Below are positions 41,932 through 50,925 of a DNA stretch of 50,925 bases, piece after piece. The first letter of the stretch is position 1. Every line of letters begins with the position of its first letter. The stretch comes from JAKVCB01 sp963578605 (GTDB lineage: Bacteria; Planctomycetota; Planctomycetia; Pirellulales; Lacipirellulaceae): the NCBI GenBank assembly GCA_963578605.1, contig CAUZEA010000036.1, forward strand, positions 1 through 50,925. The letters are read 5' to 3'. Below the pieces are notes generated by a model. It searched no databases. It was not told the origin of the DNA and saw only the letters and a program-made list of their open reading frames with translations. The translations under genes and the position numbers were made by a program.

Positions 41932-42184
41932 CACTCAGGTTGTGAGCGCCGTTAAGGGCCAATCCGCGAAGGAAGACAATTTCATTTTGTCAGGCCGACA
42001 TCCGTGTTGATTTTTAAGAAATCAAGACAGACTTTTTAGTCAACTTGTTTGACAATCGTAACAACGTCAGTTTATACTGAGCTTACGTTAAGGAAACTAT
42101 CGTTATTTGTTTATGTACACACGGTGCTGGGAAGCGTGGCTACTGCGAGTATTTTTTTCTCTGTTTAAATAGGGAGGCGTTCTA

Positions 42185-43078
42185 ATGAAGTATTTTGTCA
42201 TGAGCATGTTGGCCGTTGCAGTCTTGGCCGTTTCCGTTTCCGCTCAAACCCAATTGTTGTGGGAAGAGGATTTCGAGGGTTACGCAGCTGGAACACGGAT
42301 TGGCACCACGGCAAAATGGCTGGACTCTCCAGATGAGGGTATCATGGTCAATGGTTACAGTGCGGACTCGGCATTAGGCCAGCGTTTGGATTCGGATGGA
42401 ATGACCTTGGACGGCAATTCGCATTCGGAACAACAAGCGGGTGGGGCGCGGAAATGGTCGGTCGCGAGAACTGCATTCCCTGGTCCTTCGGCGAACGCTA
42501 CGTCCTATACCGTGGCTTTCGATACGATTGTGCAGCGCGGCAGTAATTCTAACGGCACAGCGAACTCTGGAGTTTATTTGGAAATCGCAGGCGGACTCGC
42601 CGAGTTTGGCCTTCATTTCTCGCGGGCCAATGGCAAAGGCTGGGGCTTCATCAACGGTAATGGCACTATTGGCAGGCCAACGTGGGCAGCCACTGACCGG
42701 GGATTGTCCGGCACCAGTGAATATGCGGGTGCGGCAACCACGGGTGGCGCAGAGCTGGGTATGACCAATGACAATGGCATTTGGCACGCCGTCAACAGCC
42801 CGACCACAGCTTCGATCACTCTCGACAAAGCAACCATGCTGGTAACGGCTACAGTTGGGGGTTACGATTTTACTCCCCAGGCTTTCACGCAGAACGTTTG
42901 GGATAGTCTTCACGGCCTTCGTATCCGCAATGACATTGCCCCTGTTGGCCACCCCGACGCCAACCTCGGCATCGATGTCGACAACATCCGGGTCACCCAA
43001 GTAATTCCTGAGCCGGCCACCATGGGTTTGGCCCTGTTGGCACTCTGTGGTTTGGCAGTGATTCGGCGCAAGCGATAG
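42185..43078 (+). CDS. PEP-CTERM exported protein, paralogue 1
   Basis: This 297-residue protein has a signal peptide (MSMLAVAVLAVSVSAQ) and a C-terminal PEP-CTERM tail: VIPEP, a hydrophobic helix (MGLALLALCGLAV) and RRKR. PEP-CTERM proteins are sorted by an exosortase and probably displayed or released at the surface with extracellular polymer. The body begins LLWEEDFEGYAAGTRIGTTA, which resembles a lectin/beta-sandwich start. The middle (about 110-270) is almost identical to the next gene. Ribosome site AGGGAGG is at 42171-42177. Confidence 0.9.
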   Translation: MKYFVMSMLAVAVLAVSVSAQTQLLWEEDFEGYAAGTRIGTTAKWLDSPDEGIMVNGYSADSALGQRLDSDGMTLDGNSHSEQQAGGARKWSVARTAFPGPSANATSYTVAFDTIVQRGSNSNGTANSGVYLEIAGGLAEFGLHFSRANGKGWGFINGNGTIGRPTWAATDRGLSGTSEYAGAATTGGAELGMTNDNGIWHAVNSPTTASITLDKATMLVTATVGGYDFTPQAFTQNVWDSLHGLRIRNDIAPVGHPDANLGIDVDNIRVTQVIPEPATMGLALLALCGLAVIRRKR

Positions 43079-43111
43079 AACGGAATTTTTGTTTAGGGAG
43101 TTCACTCAAGT

Positions 43112-43144
43112 TCCCTGGGGTGGAGCACAGCTTTGCCTCAGGGA
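43112..43144 (+). terminator. Hairpin downstream of PEP-CTERM paralogue 1
   Basis: TCCCTGGGG (43112-43120) pairs with CCTCAGGGA (43136-43144) across a 15-base loop, with one G-U pair. It lies 34 bases after the stop. Only a weak T-rich stretch (GTTTATATTG) follows, so termination strength is uncertain. Confidence 0.45.
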
Positions 43145-43316
43145 GCGTTTATATTGTCACGCCACTGAGGAGAGAGGCTGGCAAATGGGTTTTGCGAACT
43201 GAATGCTGATGTCAATTCGACGGTTTCGGCAGCGCAATCCGAGCGGCGTAGTATGATGTTGGGACGGCAGCCTTTCTCTTTTTGTTTCTCCATTGTGCGA
43301 AAGCATAGGTATAAAA

Positions 43317-44753
43317 ATGAGGTCTAAAAAATTTGTCGCCTGCAGCGTGGTTGTGGCTACGCTGTTTGTTGTGGCGGTTCCTACCAGTGCAATAACGTTG
43401 TGGGAAGAGAATTTCGAGAGCTACGCAGCTGGAACACAGATTGGCACCACGGCAAAATGGCTGGACTCTCCGGATGAGGGTTTGATGATTAATGGTTACT
43501 ACGACGAGGAAGATGTCTCGAGTGTAGGCCATCGTTTGGATCCGGATGGAATGGCCTTGGACGGCAATTCGCATAAGGAACAAGGAGTCACCGGTCGGCT
43601 TTGGTCGGTGGCGAGAGCAACAATTCCCGGGCCCGCGACCAACTCGGAACTGGTTGATGTTACGGTGAGTTTCGATGCGATTGTGCAGCGCGGCAGTAAT
43701 TCTAACGGCACAGCGAACTCTGGACTTTATTTGGAAATCGCAGGCGGACTCGCCGAGTTCGGCCTTCATTTCTCGCGGGCCAATGGCAAAGGCTGGGGCT
43801 TCATCAACGGTAATGGCACTGATGGCAGGCCAACGTGGGCACCCGTTGACCGGGGACTGTCCGGCACCAGTGAATATGCGGGTGAGATAACCACGGGTGG
43901 CGTAGAGCTGGGTATGACCCATGACAATGGCATTTGGCATGCCGTCAACAGCCCGACCACAGCTTCGATCACTCTCGACAAAGCAACCATGCTGGCAACG
44001 GCGACAGTTGGGGGTTACGATTTTACTCCCCAGCCTTTCACTCAAAACGTTTGGGATAATCTTCACGGCTTTCGCATCCGCAATGACATTAATGGTGTCG
44101 CCCACCACGACGCCAACTTCGGCATCGATATCGACAACATACGCGTTACGTCGAACACAGCCACCGATTTCACTTGGAAGGGCGGCTCGGGTGACTGGGG
44201 CCAGGCTACCAATTGGACTCCCGGCGGAAGTCCAGGCAACGGGATGGCCACCTTAAGCGATGAAACGGTGTTGTTTGGTGGTGCGAGCGGTGCGACTTCG
44301 ACAATCTTTACTGACAGCCAGGTAGACATCAATCAGATTCAGTTTGACAACGAGACGGCCAGTCATCTCATTGTGGGCTCTGGCGGGGTGAACATGATTG
44401 CCACCACCGAGGACACGCCGGTGGAGCCCTCGGTCAAGGTTTTAGCAGGTGACCACACATTTCAGACTCCATTCTCGATCAGTGACGACACGACCATCAC
44501 CGTCGACAGTGGTAGCCTCACTTTTGACAACCAGGTTGACCTGGCGGGCCATATGCTCACCCTTTCGGGTACCACGACGTTTAATCATAGCGTGGTCGAT
44601 AGTGTCGGGGGCGGGTCGGTAGTGCTACTTTCGGGAGAGGTCAGTGGCCTGGGTGCCATCTCCGTAGTGCCGGAGCCAGCGAGCCTGGCCCTGGTCGTAT
44701 TGGCCGGGTTTTTTGGCCTGGTTTGTCGTCAAAACCGGAAGGCCGTTCTCTGA
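43317..44753 (+). CDS. PEP-CTERM exported protein, paralogue 2, with extra autotransporter-type repeat region
   Basis: This 478-residue protein has a signal peptide (VVVATLFVVAVPTSA) and a C-terminal PEP-CTERM tail VVPEPASLALVVLAGFFGLV followed by basic residues. Residues up to about 290 match paralogue 1 closely, including GSNSNGTANSGLYLEIAGGL and GGYDFTPQPFTQNVW. It then gains about 170 residues absent from paralogue 1, starting FTWKGGSGDWGQATNWTPGG, the form of autotransporter-associated (PATR-like) repeats, with further T/S/G-rich beta strands. ATG 43317 is preferred to 43293. The two genes seem a tandem duplication followed by domain gain or loss. Confidence 0.9.
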   Translation: MRSKKFVACSVVVATLFVVAVPTSAITLWEENFESYAAGTQIGTTAKWLDSPDEGLMINGYYDEEDVSSVGHRLDPDGMALDGNSHKEQGVTGRLWSVARATIPGPATNSELVDVTVSFDAIVQRGSNSNGTANSGLYLEIAGGLAEFGLHFSRANGKGWGFINGNGTDGRPTWAPVDRGLSGTSEYAGEITTGGVELGMTHDNGIWHAVNSPTTASITLDKATMLATATVGGYDFTPQPFTQNVWDNLHGFRIRNDINGVAHHDANFGIDIDNIRVTSNTATDFTWKGGSGDWGQATNWTPGGSPGNGMATLSDETVLFGGASGATSTIFTDSQVDINQIQFDNETASHLIVGSGGVNMIATTEDTPVEPSVKVLAGDHTFQTPFSISDDTTITVDSGSLTFDNQVDLAGHMLTLSGTTTFNHSVVDSVGGGSVVLLSGEVSGLGAISVVPEPASLALVVLAGFFGLVCRQNRKAVL

Positions 44754-45124
44754 GCGGGAAGCAAATTCGAAATTCGTGATATCCTGACCGGCGACACTGG
44801 CCATCGAGCCAGCGGAGTGGCCTGTCAGCCCAGTGTTCTTCGTAACCACCCATTCTCGGCCCTGTTGCCAAGAATGGGTGAAACCGTTTTGGGGCGGCAG
44901 CTTCTCCTGGTGACCGGCGACGCTGGACGTCATGCACAAACGGGCTTCCCACGCCACAGGTAAGATCTTCATGGCAACTGGTGGTTCAGGTACCGGTGTC
45001 CCGGTCCCAGGCGACAGCCGGAGAACGAACCAGGCGACAGCCGAACAATGAACCAGGTCGGCTGGTTGACGCACGGCGAGGATGGACTATTTAACAGGGA
45101 CCATGGCCCGAACCTGGCAATCGA
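44754..45124. other. Intergenic region with a hairpin, no gene
   Basis: The 371 bases between convergent genes carry no coding signal. A hairpin at 44847-44880 is listed separately. CCGGCGACACTGG (about 44788) and CCGGCGACGCTGG (about 44914) are a short diverged repeat. Confidence 0.4.
44847..44880. terminator. 10-bp perfect hairpin between convergent genes
   Basis: CACCCATTCT (44847-44856) and AGAATGGGTG (44871-44880) pair perfectly with a 14-base loop. It lies between the ends of the PEP-CTERM and DUF1501 genes and may serve both directions. No T-run follows, so a purely intrinsic terminator is not proven. Confidence 0.5.
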
Positions 45125-46594
45125 CTAACTCGACAGGATCTCTGCTATGGGTTCGCCGTCGTCGAGTAGCGGATGTAGTCGGCCTTGGTGGTCCTTGATC
45201 TGCTGCTGGAGCTTGAGGCCGAGGAGGTGATAGATTGTGGCCGCCACGTCGGCGGGTGAGTAGCCCCGCGTGACCGGATAAGCCCCGTGTTTATCCGAGG
45301 TGCCCACCACTTGGCCAACCTGGGTACCGGCTCCGCTGAAGAAGATCGAACCGCAGGCCCCCCAATGGTCGCGACCGCCCCTCGGATTGATCGTGGGAGT
45401 GCGACCGAACTCGGTGAGGAACACCACCAGCGTGCTCTCAAGCAGTTGGCGCTGCTTTAAGTCGTTGAGCAGCGCGGAAAACGCCTTATCGAGACCGGCC
45501 ACGTGGTAGCCACGTTTGACCATCTTGGAGATGTGTGGATGATTCTGGCTCTCGGCATTATGGTTGTCCCACACGTTACCGTAATCGTGGTCGTAGCCGT
45601 AGTCGACCATCACAAACCGCGCTCCGGCTTCGACAAGTTTACGGGCCATCAGGCACCGCCCGCCGATTTTGGTCCGTCCGTATTGGTCCCGTAACCGGTC
45701 CGGCTCCTTAGCGAGATCGAAGGCGTGGCGCACCTGGGGGGTTGTCAGTAGTTGGAGGGCGCTTTGGTAATGTTCCTCCCGCACAGCAATACCGGACTGT
45801 GCTTCGGCATGGCGTGCGGCTTGATCGAGCGAGGCCCGCAAGCCGACCCTACGGTCGATTCGTCCCAACGTCATTTCTGCCGGCAATGCCAACCCGGCTG
45901 GCCGAAGCACTTCTTCGGCAAACGGAGATGGATTGTCTGCCACATTTCCCGTGGTGAAATCGAGGTTGGCCGGCATTCTTCCCGCGCAAAAAGGGGCGTG
46001 TTGTTTGCCCAGCCAACCGCCGACAAATAAATTCGTGGGAGGCGGGCCGGGGCGGGTGAAGCCCGGCACGGCGATGTAGCCTGGTAAACCATTTCGCGGT
46101 CCCAACAAGTAGGACACGGTGCTGCCGATGTTCGGTTCGTCGAACAGGGCATCTGTCGTGACTTTGCGTCCGCTGAGTGTATAGGCCTGGCTCAAGAAAT
46201 GATCATTGCTGTCGTGTGAAAACGTACGGATGACGGCTAACTCGTCGGCGATAGCCGCGAGGTGCGGTAATGTTTCGCAGAACCGGATCCCCGGCACATT
46301 GGTGGCGATGTCGGTGAGTTCGCCGCGGATTTCCTGCGGTGCATCGGGCTTGGGATCAAAGGAGTCCAGGTGGGTGACGCCACCACCCATCCAGAGGAAG
46401 ATGACCGACTGTGCCTGGCTCTCCTGCTGAAGATGTCCCCACCGCGCCGCCTGGCTTGTAAGTCCCGGCGGCAGCACGTTGGCAGCGACCGTTAAGGAAC
46501 CGACACGGAGCACATCCCGCCGGTTGAACACTGTCTCTCGCGGCAGCGAAGCTGCTTTTGGCAGTTGGTTATCCGTAGCCGTCATTTGTTTCAC
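45125..46594 (-). CDS. DUF1501 protein with Tat signal
   Basis: This 489-residue protein is a planctomycete DUF1501 (alkaline-phosphatase-superfamily-like) protein. A twin-arginine motif FNRRDVLRVG (about residues 23-32) starts the exported form. Then SVIFLWMGGGVTHLDSFDPK, RTFSHDSNDH, ARFVMVDYGYDHDYGNVWD, TEFGRTPTINPRGGRDHWG and KHGAYPVTRGYSPADVAATI follow the family order. The family usually sits next to a PSCyt1/DUF1549/DUF1553 (PSD1) gene; here none is adjacent, and only an isolated PSCyt1 remnant lies 24 kb away. The role of DUF1501 proteins is unknown. It is divergent from the TIM-barrel gene at 46856. Confidence 0.9.
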   Translation of the reverse strand: MKQMTATDNQLPKAASLPRETVFNRRDVLRVGSLTVAANVLPPGLTSQAARWGHLQQESQAQSVIFLWMGGGVTHLDSFDPKPDAPQEIRGELTDIATNVPGIRFCETLPHLAAIADELAVIRTFSHDSNDHFLSQAYTLSGRKVTTDALFDEPNIGSTVSYLLGPRNGLPGYIAVPGFTRPGPPPTNLFVGGWLGKQHAPFCAGRMPANLDFTTGNVADNPSPFAEEVLRPAGLALPAEMTLGRIDRRVGLRASLDQAARHAEAQSGIAVREEHYQSALQLLTTPQVRHAFDLAKEPDRLRDQYGRTKIGGRCLMARKLVEAGARFVMVDYGYDHDYGNVWDNHNAESQNHPHISKMVKRGYHVAGLDKAFSALLNDLKQRQLLESTLVVFLTEFGRTPTINPRGGRDHWGACGSIFFSGAGTQVGQVVGTSDKHGAYPVTRGYSPADVAATIYHLLGLKLQQQIKDHQGRLHPLLDDGEPIAEILSS

Positions 46595-46855
46595 GTTTAC
46601 CGTTGACGCAGGATTTACTCATCATTCTAGCCACGACGTGCTCCAGAGTCGAGCGGACCAGGACGCCTCACCCCGCGACGCTCAGTCGCTGCAAACCCGG
46701 TTCATGTGCGACCGCGAACGATAACAAGTCTTCGGCACTTCCCGGATTGCACACCTTCTGCGACCGACCTGCACGCTAGCGACAACCCGGGGGGAAGACT
46801 AAAATTTACGCCAGCGTGGTTTTGTCGCTGATTTCCGAACTCACAGGACCGAGTG

Positions 46856-48451
46856 ATGAGCAACGAGAACAAGCCCTACTCTTTTATCTACGAAGCTGAG
46901 TGGAATGATATCCCCTGTTCGGACTATCCGCTGACTCCCGATCGATTTGTGGCTGAGAGCATACGGCTGCTGGAAAACACGCAAGTCGACGCGTTGTTCT
47001 ACAACCTTTGCTCGAGCGACGGGTATTGTTGCGATTTGAACAGCGGCGAGATGCTCATGGACAACTGTGAAACCCTGAGCGATGCCTGGGTTTGGCGATA
47101 CCGGGAAAATACCAAGAAGATGATCGAGGCGGATGCCAACCCACCGAAGCTCGCGGTGGAACATGGCCACCGTCTCGGGCTCAAGGTCATACCCGTCGTG
47201 CGTATGAACGACATGCACGACATGTTTTACAAGGATGAAGTGAGCAGTTACAAATTGGAAAATCCCCAGTTGTTGCTGGGCCATGGCAAATACAACGATT
47301 GGGAAAAGGGCGCACAGCGCCATCCCAATCGCGAGTCGATGGAGTCTTTCACCTGGGGTGGTTTTGACTTTGCACACCAGCAGGTGCGGGATCATAAGTT
47401 GGCTGTCATCGAGGAATTTCTTACACGCTGGGACAATGACGGCATATCCCTCGATTTTGATCGCGATCCCTGGTTTTTCCGGGAGGAGGGCCAGCAGGAT
47501 AACGCGGCACTGATGACCGACCTTGTGAGACGTGTCCGCACCGTGGTGGATGAAGTATCGAAAGCGCGTGGTCGACCACAGTCTCTGCATGTTCGCGTGA
47601 TACCCGATATGGATATCTGCTGGCAGCGTGGCATGGACGTAAAGACCTGGGTCCAGGAAGGGCTCGTTGATGCCATCTCACCTGGGTGCGGATACATGAC
47701 ATTTACGCAGGACCTAAAGCCGTGGCTGGAGTTGGTGCGAGGCCATTCTTGTTGGATTTATCCCTGCAATACCCAGTGGAAAGTTCCAGAAGTTACCCGT
47801 GCCTGGGCAAAACTCATGTACCAGCGCGGTGCTCACGGTCTTTATCTCTTCAATTGGGGACACCTGCTCTACGGATTTAACAAGGATGCGACCCCCAACG
47901 CCGGACGTCTCGGTACCGTTTGGTACGACGAGTTGCATCCATGTTACTACGAAGCATTAAGGCAAATCGGTGAAGTCGAGACCATGCGTTTCGGAAATGC
48001 GACATACGACCTCGAATCGATTCCCCATAAACCAATGTCCGGGGAAGCGGGAGCGAACAAAAGACAATCCCGTGGCATCAACGCGATTGAACTTCCCATC
48101 GAGATGACGATTGGTCGGCATGCCATCAACCTTCCATGCGCTGAAGATCTGGCAGGCGGGAAGGAAAAAGGAGTGTCACCCCGGTTAAAACTCAGGTTCA
48201 GGGTGATCAATTATACGGCACCCGATGAATTCGAAATAAGGTTTAATGGTCAGCCAATCGACACTGCGACCGGAACCCATCGGTCGGTTTTTATCATGGG
48301 CAACGATACCTGGTTTGAGTATCCCCTGGCACCTGCTGCCGTCACGTGCGGCGACAATGAATTGGCGTTTAATATCCTGAAGCTTAACAAGCAGATGTCA
48401 GTCACGCCCGTATTGGCGAATGTCCAACTGGTGGTGACCTATCGGTCGTGA
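46856..48451 (+). CDS. TIM-barrel glycoside-hydrolase-like protein
   Basis: This 531-residue protein has a barrel-like core without a signal peptide. Notable segments are DALFYNLCSSDG, LGLKVIPVVRMNDMHDMFY, NDGISLDFDRDPWFF (Asp-rich strand), VRVIPDMDICWQRG and GAHGLYLFNWGHLLYG. They resemble glycoside-hydrolase-like 10 (GHL10/DUF187-type) or DUF4015 families, but I cannot decide between these without a search. The C-terminal ~110 residues form a beta domain (FEIRFNGQPIDTATG). It probably acts in the cytoplasm on a sugar. AGGA before ATG 46856 supports this start rather than GTG 46853. Confidence 0.6.
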   Translation: MSNENKPYSFIYEAEWNDIPCSDYPLTPDRFVAESIRLLENTQVDALFYNLCSSDGYCCDLNSGEMLMDNCETLSDAWVWRYRENTKKMIEADANPPKLAVEHGHRLGLKVIPVVRMNDMHDMFYKDEVSSYKLENPQLLLGHGKYNDWEKGAQRHPNRESMESFTWGGFDFAHQQVRDHKLAVIEEFLTRWDNDGISLDFDRDPWFFREEGQQDNAALMTDLVRRVRTVVDEVSKARGRPQSLHVRVIPDMDICWQRGMDVKTWVQEGLVDAISPGCGYMTFTQDLKPWLELVRGHSCWIYPCNTQWKVPEVTRAWAKLMYQRGAHGLYLFNWGHLLYGFNKDATPNAGRLGTVWYDELHPCYYEALRQIGEVETMRFGNATYDLESIPHKPMSGEAGANKRQSRGINAIELPIEMTIGRHAINLPCAEDLAGGKEKGVSPRLKLRFRVINYTAPDEFEIRFNGQPIDTATGTHRSVFIMGNDTWFEYPLAPAAVTCGDNELAFNILKLNKQMSVTPVLANVQLVVTYRS

Positions 48452-48772
48452 AACCACGATTGTCGACACATGACCGTGAAATGCGGGTGTTCACCGTCAC
48501 CGTCACCGTAACTGAGCCGTTCGAGCACCGACCAGTAACGCAAGTTTCTTCGGCTGGCTTTAATAGCTTATTTTCTGCTGATTGTATTCTGCATGACGGA
48601 AATAACAGGCGAAATCGTCAGCAAACAGGACGAAGTTTCCCGGGGTGGCTGACCCATCTTTTGGAAAACGAGGTACAATTAACCACTCAGAGGGTGTGGT
48701 TTCAAAGGATCGGTTGTCGTTTGCTTGACATGCCAGTTTGAAGTTCGGTTTGCAAAAGGTGTGGTGAGAGTT
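48452..48772. other. Intergenic region upstream of the multihaem cytochrome
   Basis: No gene is visible. The only pattern is a run of three ACCGTC/ACCGTA hexamers around 48496-48513. GGTGAGAG (48763-48770) is the likely ribosome site for the next gene. Confidence 0.4.
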
Positions 48773-50890
48773 GTGTCACGACGTAAGCATCATCGCCGCC
48801 ACCACACCCAGCGAAAATCCAAGGGAGAGGCTTCTCCTGCAGGCCGATCGACAGCTTCGTCTCCCACCAGAGGCGTTACGGCACCGTACCAACTTAGATG
48901 GTGGGCAGTGTTCTTCGTTATTTTATTGTTGGTGAGCACCGCGACGGTCCTGGCCGTTTTTCGTCTTGGCAACACATCTTCGCCTGGTAACTCCAATATT
49001 GCCCAAAAATTCAGCGTGCCGGCGACGCCCGGACTTCCGACGGAAATTGACGCTACGGTATCCGCTGACAGCCAGGTGGCAATCGATCAGCCTACCGATA
49101 GACCAATCGTTGTGCACGAGAACGGCTACGTTGGCTCGCAGTCTTGCCGCGAGTGCCATGCTGATGAATACACCGGGTGGCATGCTTCGTATCATCGCAC
49201 GATGACACAGGTAGCGACCCCTGAATCGGTGATTGGCGATTTCAACGATGTTGTGCTAACGCTCTTTGGACAGGAAATTCGCTTGACTCGCGAAGGTGAC
49301 AAGTTCTTTTACGAAGGCCCCGATCCTGATTGGACAGGTCCTCAGAGTCCGCATTTACGAATCAAGCGGCAAATTGTGCAGACAACGGGTTCACACCACA
49401 TGCAGGTCTATTGGTATGTGTTTGGGAAAAATCGAATGCTGGGATCGGTGCCCGTTACCTGGCTGAAGGAAGACGCACGATGGGTTTGGCGGGAGTCTGT
49501 GTTTCTTCGGCCCAGGACCAACAAGATTGTTTCAGAAACTGGCCGGTGGAATATGCTGTGTCTGCGGTGTCACACAACCCATCCACAAACTGGCCTCGAG
49601 TGGGCGGATCAAGAGGCTTCTGGGCGAAAAACGGTCGAGAACTTTGACACGCATGTGGGCGAATTTGGGATCGCGTGTGAAGCGTGCCACGGACCGGGTG
49701 AGCAGCATGTCCAGTGGCACGAGAGCGGGAAGCAACATCAGGACTCCCAACTGGTCGTACCCACACAGCTGAATGCCCAGCTTTCCTCACAGGTGTGCGG
49801 GCAATGTCACAGCGTATGGGATTTCAACGGGGAGGACGCATTCTACGACTGGCTGAAGCACGGATTTCAATACCGCCCCGGCGACGAGCTAAACAACGAC
49901 ATGCGAACGGTGGTCCGTAGTGACTCGGATTCTCCGATGCTTAAAACACAATTCGCCGTAATAGCAAAAGACAGCAAAATGTGGAGTGATGGCATGGTCC
50001 GGGTCTCGGGACGTGAATACAACGGGTTGATCGAGTCGCCCTGCTTCAACCATGCCGATGAATCGAAGCGGATGTCTTGCTTGTCGTGCCACACGTTGCA
50101 CCCCGATACGAATGACAAAGCGGCGCTGGCCAGTTGGGCAGATGACCAGTTGGGACCGGGTATGCGGACCAACCAGGCGTGCACCCAGTGCCATGAGGAT
50201 TATCGGGACGAAAAGAAGTTGATCAGCCACACCCATCATCCAGCAGGTTCATCGGGCAGCCTCTGCTACAACTGCCACATGCCCTATACCTCGTACGGCC
50301 TGTTAAAAGCGATCCGCAGCCATACGATCGACAGTCCCACGGTGCAGGCCAGCGTTGCCACGGGCCGGCCAAACGCCTGTAACCAGTGCCACCTCGATAA
50401 AACACTTGCATGGTCCGCCAGCTATCTCAATAGATGGTACAAAATTGCAGAGCCGAAACTGGATAAGGATGAGCAGACCATTGCCGCGTCCATTTTGTGG
50501 ACACTCAAAGGAGACGCGGGACAGAGGGCCCTGATGGCTTGGAGCATGGGCTGGCCGGACGCCCGTGCGGTCTCAAAGACCGACTGGATGACCCCTTATC
50601 TGGCCCAGTTGATGGGCGACGATTACGATGCCGTGCGGTTCATTGCCGCGCGCACGATTCATAAACAAAAAGGGTTTGAGCAGCTCAAATTTGACCCTTT
50701 CGCTCCAGTACAGCGGCGGAACAACGTCGTCAAACAGATGGTGAGAAATGGTGGCATCACCCGCTCCGGTGATAAAATCCGTACTGTCGACTCGCAGATC
50801 CTGTTTGACCGGGACGGACAACTTCTTGGCGGGGAGTTCTCGCGATTGTTAAAAGCCCGGGACCGGCGACCGGTCAATTTGCAGGAGTGA
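48773..50890 (+). CDS. Octahaem c-type cytochrome, membrane-anchored
   Basis: A 705-residue protein from GTG 48773, chosen because GGTGAGAG lies just upstream; TTG 48725 would add 16 residues. A basic N-terminus (RRKHHRRHHTQRK) precedes one membrane segment (WWAVFFVILLLVSTATVLAVF). Eight CxxCH haem motifs follow: CRECH, CLRCH, CEACH, CGQCH, CLSCH, CTQCH, CYNCH and CNQCH. The first is in GSQSCRECHADEYTGWHASY, a pattern of the cytochrome c554/c'-like and related multihaem families. The last ~130 residues have no haem and include PYLAQLMGDDYDAVRFIAART, like a HEAT repeat. It probably transfers electrons outside the membrane; the partner enzyme is unknown. No other respiratory gene is next to it. 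Confidence 0.9.
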   Translation: MSRRKHHRRHHTQRKSKGEASPAGRSTASSPTRGVTAPYQLRWWAVFFVILLLVSTATVLAVFRLGNTSSPGNSNIAQKFSVPATPGLPTEIDATVSADSQVAIDQPTDRPIVVHENGYVGSQSCRECHADEYTGWHASYHRTMTQVATPESVIGDFNDVVLTLFGQEIRLTREGDKFFYEGPDPDWTGPQSPHLRIKRQIVQTTGSHHMQVYWYVFGKNRMLGSVPVTWLKEDARWVWRESVFLRPRTNKIVSETGRWNMLCLRCHTTHPQTGLEWADQEASGRKTVENFDTHVGEFGIACEACHGPGEQHVQWHESGKQHQDSQLVVPTQLNAQLSSQVCGQCHSVWDFNGEDAFYDWLKHGFQYRPGDELNNDMRTVVRSDSDSPMLKTQFAVIAKDSKMWSDGMVRVSGREYNGLIESPCFNHADESKRMSCLSCHTLHPDTNDKAALASWADDQLGPGMRTNQACTQCHEDYRDEKKLISHTHHPAGSSGSLCYNCHMPYTSYGLLKAIRSHTIDSPTVQASVATGRPNACNQCHLDKTLAWSASYLNRWYKIAEPKLDKDEQTIAASILWTLKGDAGQRALMAWSMGWPDARAVSKTDWMTPYLAQLMGDDYDAVRFIAARTIHKQKGFEQLKFDPFAPVQRRNNVVKQMVRNGGITRSGDKIRTVDSQILFDRDGQLLGGEFSRLLKARDRRPVNLQE

Positions 50891-50925
50891 ACCATAATCC
50901 ATTCGTAATCTGGACAATTCATTGG

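Larger units (their letters stand above)
41520..42184. other. Divergent regulatory region with several dyads
   Basis: No gene is visible. Between 41821 and 41931 there are four inverted repeats, described in the next entries. AGGGAGG (42171-42177) is the ribosome site for the PEP-CTERM gene at 42185. Confidence 0.5.

Noticed and set aside
41854..41946. 30-codon frame overlapping the TGGGT-7-ACCCA dyads
   Set aside because: No ribosome site precedes it, and the dyads explain the sequence pattern better.

Overview
The window looks like chromosomal DNA of a planctomycete, most likely a carbohydrate-degrading member of the Pirellulales or a neighbouring order. The evidence is family content: a DUF1559 protein with a type IV prepilin N-terminus (4815-5888), a small planctomycete-type lipoprotein (4354-4785), a Tat-exported DUF1501 protein (45125-46594), a fragment of a planctomycete cytochrome c (PSCyt1) domain (about 22305-22420), two PEP-CTERM proteins (42185-44753) and a multihaem cytochrome (48773-50890). 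I found no rRNA, tRNA, CRISPR array, transposase or phage gene.

Layout. 1-174 is a 14-bp tandem array that runs into the ribosome site of an AA_synth-family gene (187-744). 943-5888, minus strand, holds a decayed copy of a two-gene cassette (secreted DUF6259-like TIM-barrel protein plus secreted FGE-sulfatase-like protein), then the lipoprotein and the DUF1559 gene. 6357-9679 holds two tandemly duplicated Gfo/Idh/MocA-like genes and a metallophosphoesterase. 9767-18694 holds an amidohydrolase, a large PDZ/repeat protein, an SDR dehydrogenase, a minus-strand operon (GH127-like, small unknown protein, PhyH dioxygenase) and a second PhyH gene. 18533-23123 is bounded by a ~690-bp inverted repeat that encloses a ceramidase-like gene, a sulfite-oxidase-like molybdoenzyme and a PSCyt1 fragment. 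23445-33860 holds two intact copies of the DUF6259-like/FGE-like cassette followed by a larger TIM-barrel protein. 34607-39221 holds two unusual sugar-type ABC transporter genes: a binding protein fused to a permease, and a permease with a ~355-residue extracytoplasmic insertion. The remainder is a PHP phosphoesterase, a sialidase-like Asp-box protein, the two PEP-CTERM paralogues, a DUF1501 protein, a TIM-barrel glycosidase-like protein and an octahaem cytochrome.

Working together (inference). Most genes fit capture and breakdown of complex glycans: secreted TIM-barrel proteins, a GH127-like arabinofuranosidase relative, a sialidase-like protein, lactonase-type amidohydrolase, SDR and Gfo/Idh/MocA dehydrogenases, and two sugar-type ABC components without their ATPase. 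No sulfatase gene is present although three FGE-like genes are, and those FGE-like proteins lack the catalytic cysteine pair. The most unusual features are the thrice-repeated, translationally coupled DUF6259-like/FGE-like cassette with one copy carrying two separate lesions; the fused binding protein-permease and its partner with an internally repetitive insertion; the inverted duplication; and the base-exact tandem duplication whose junction lies inside a neighbouring gene.
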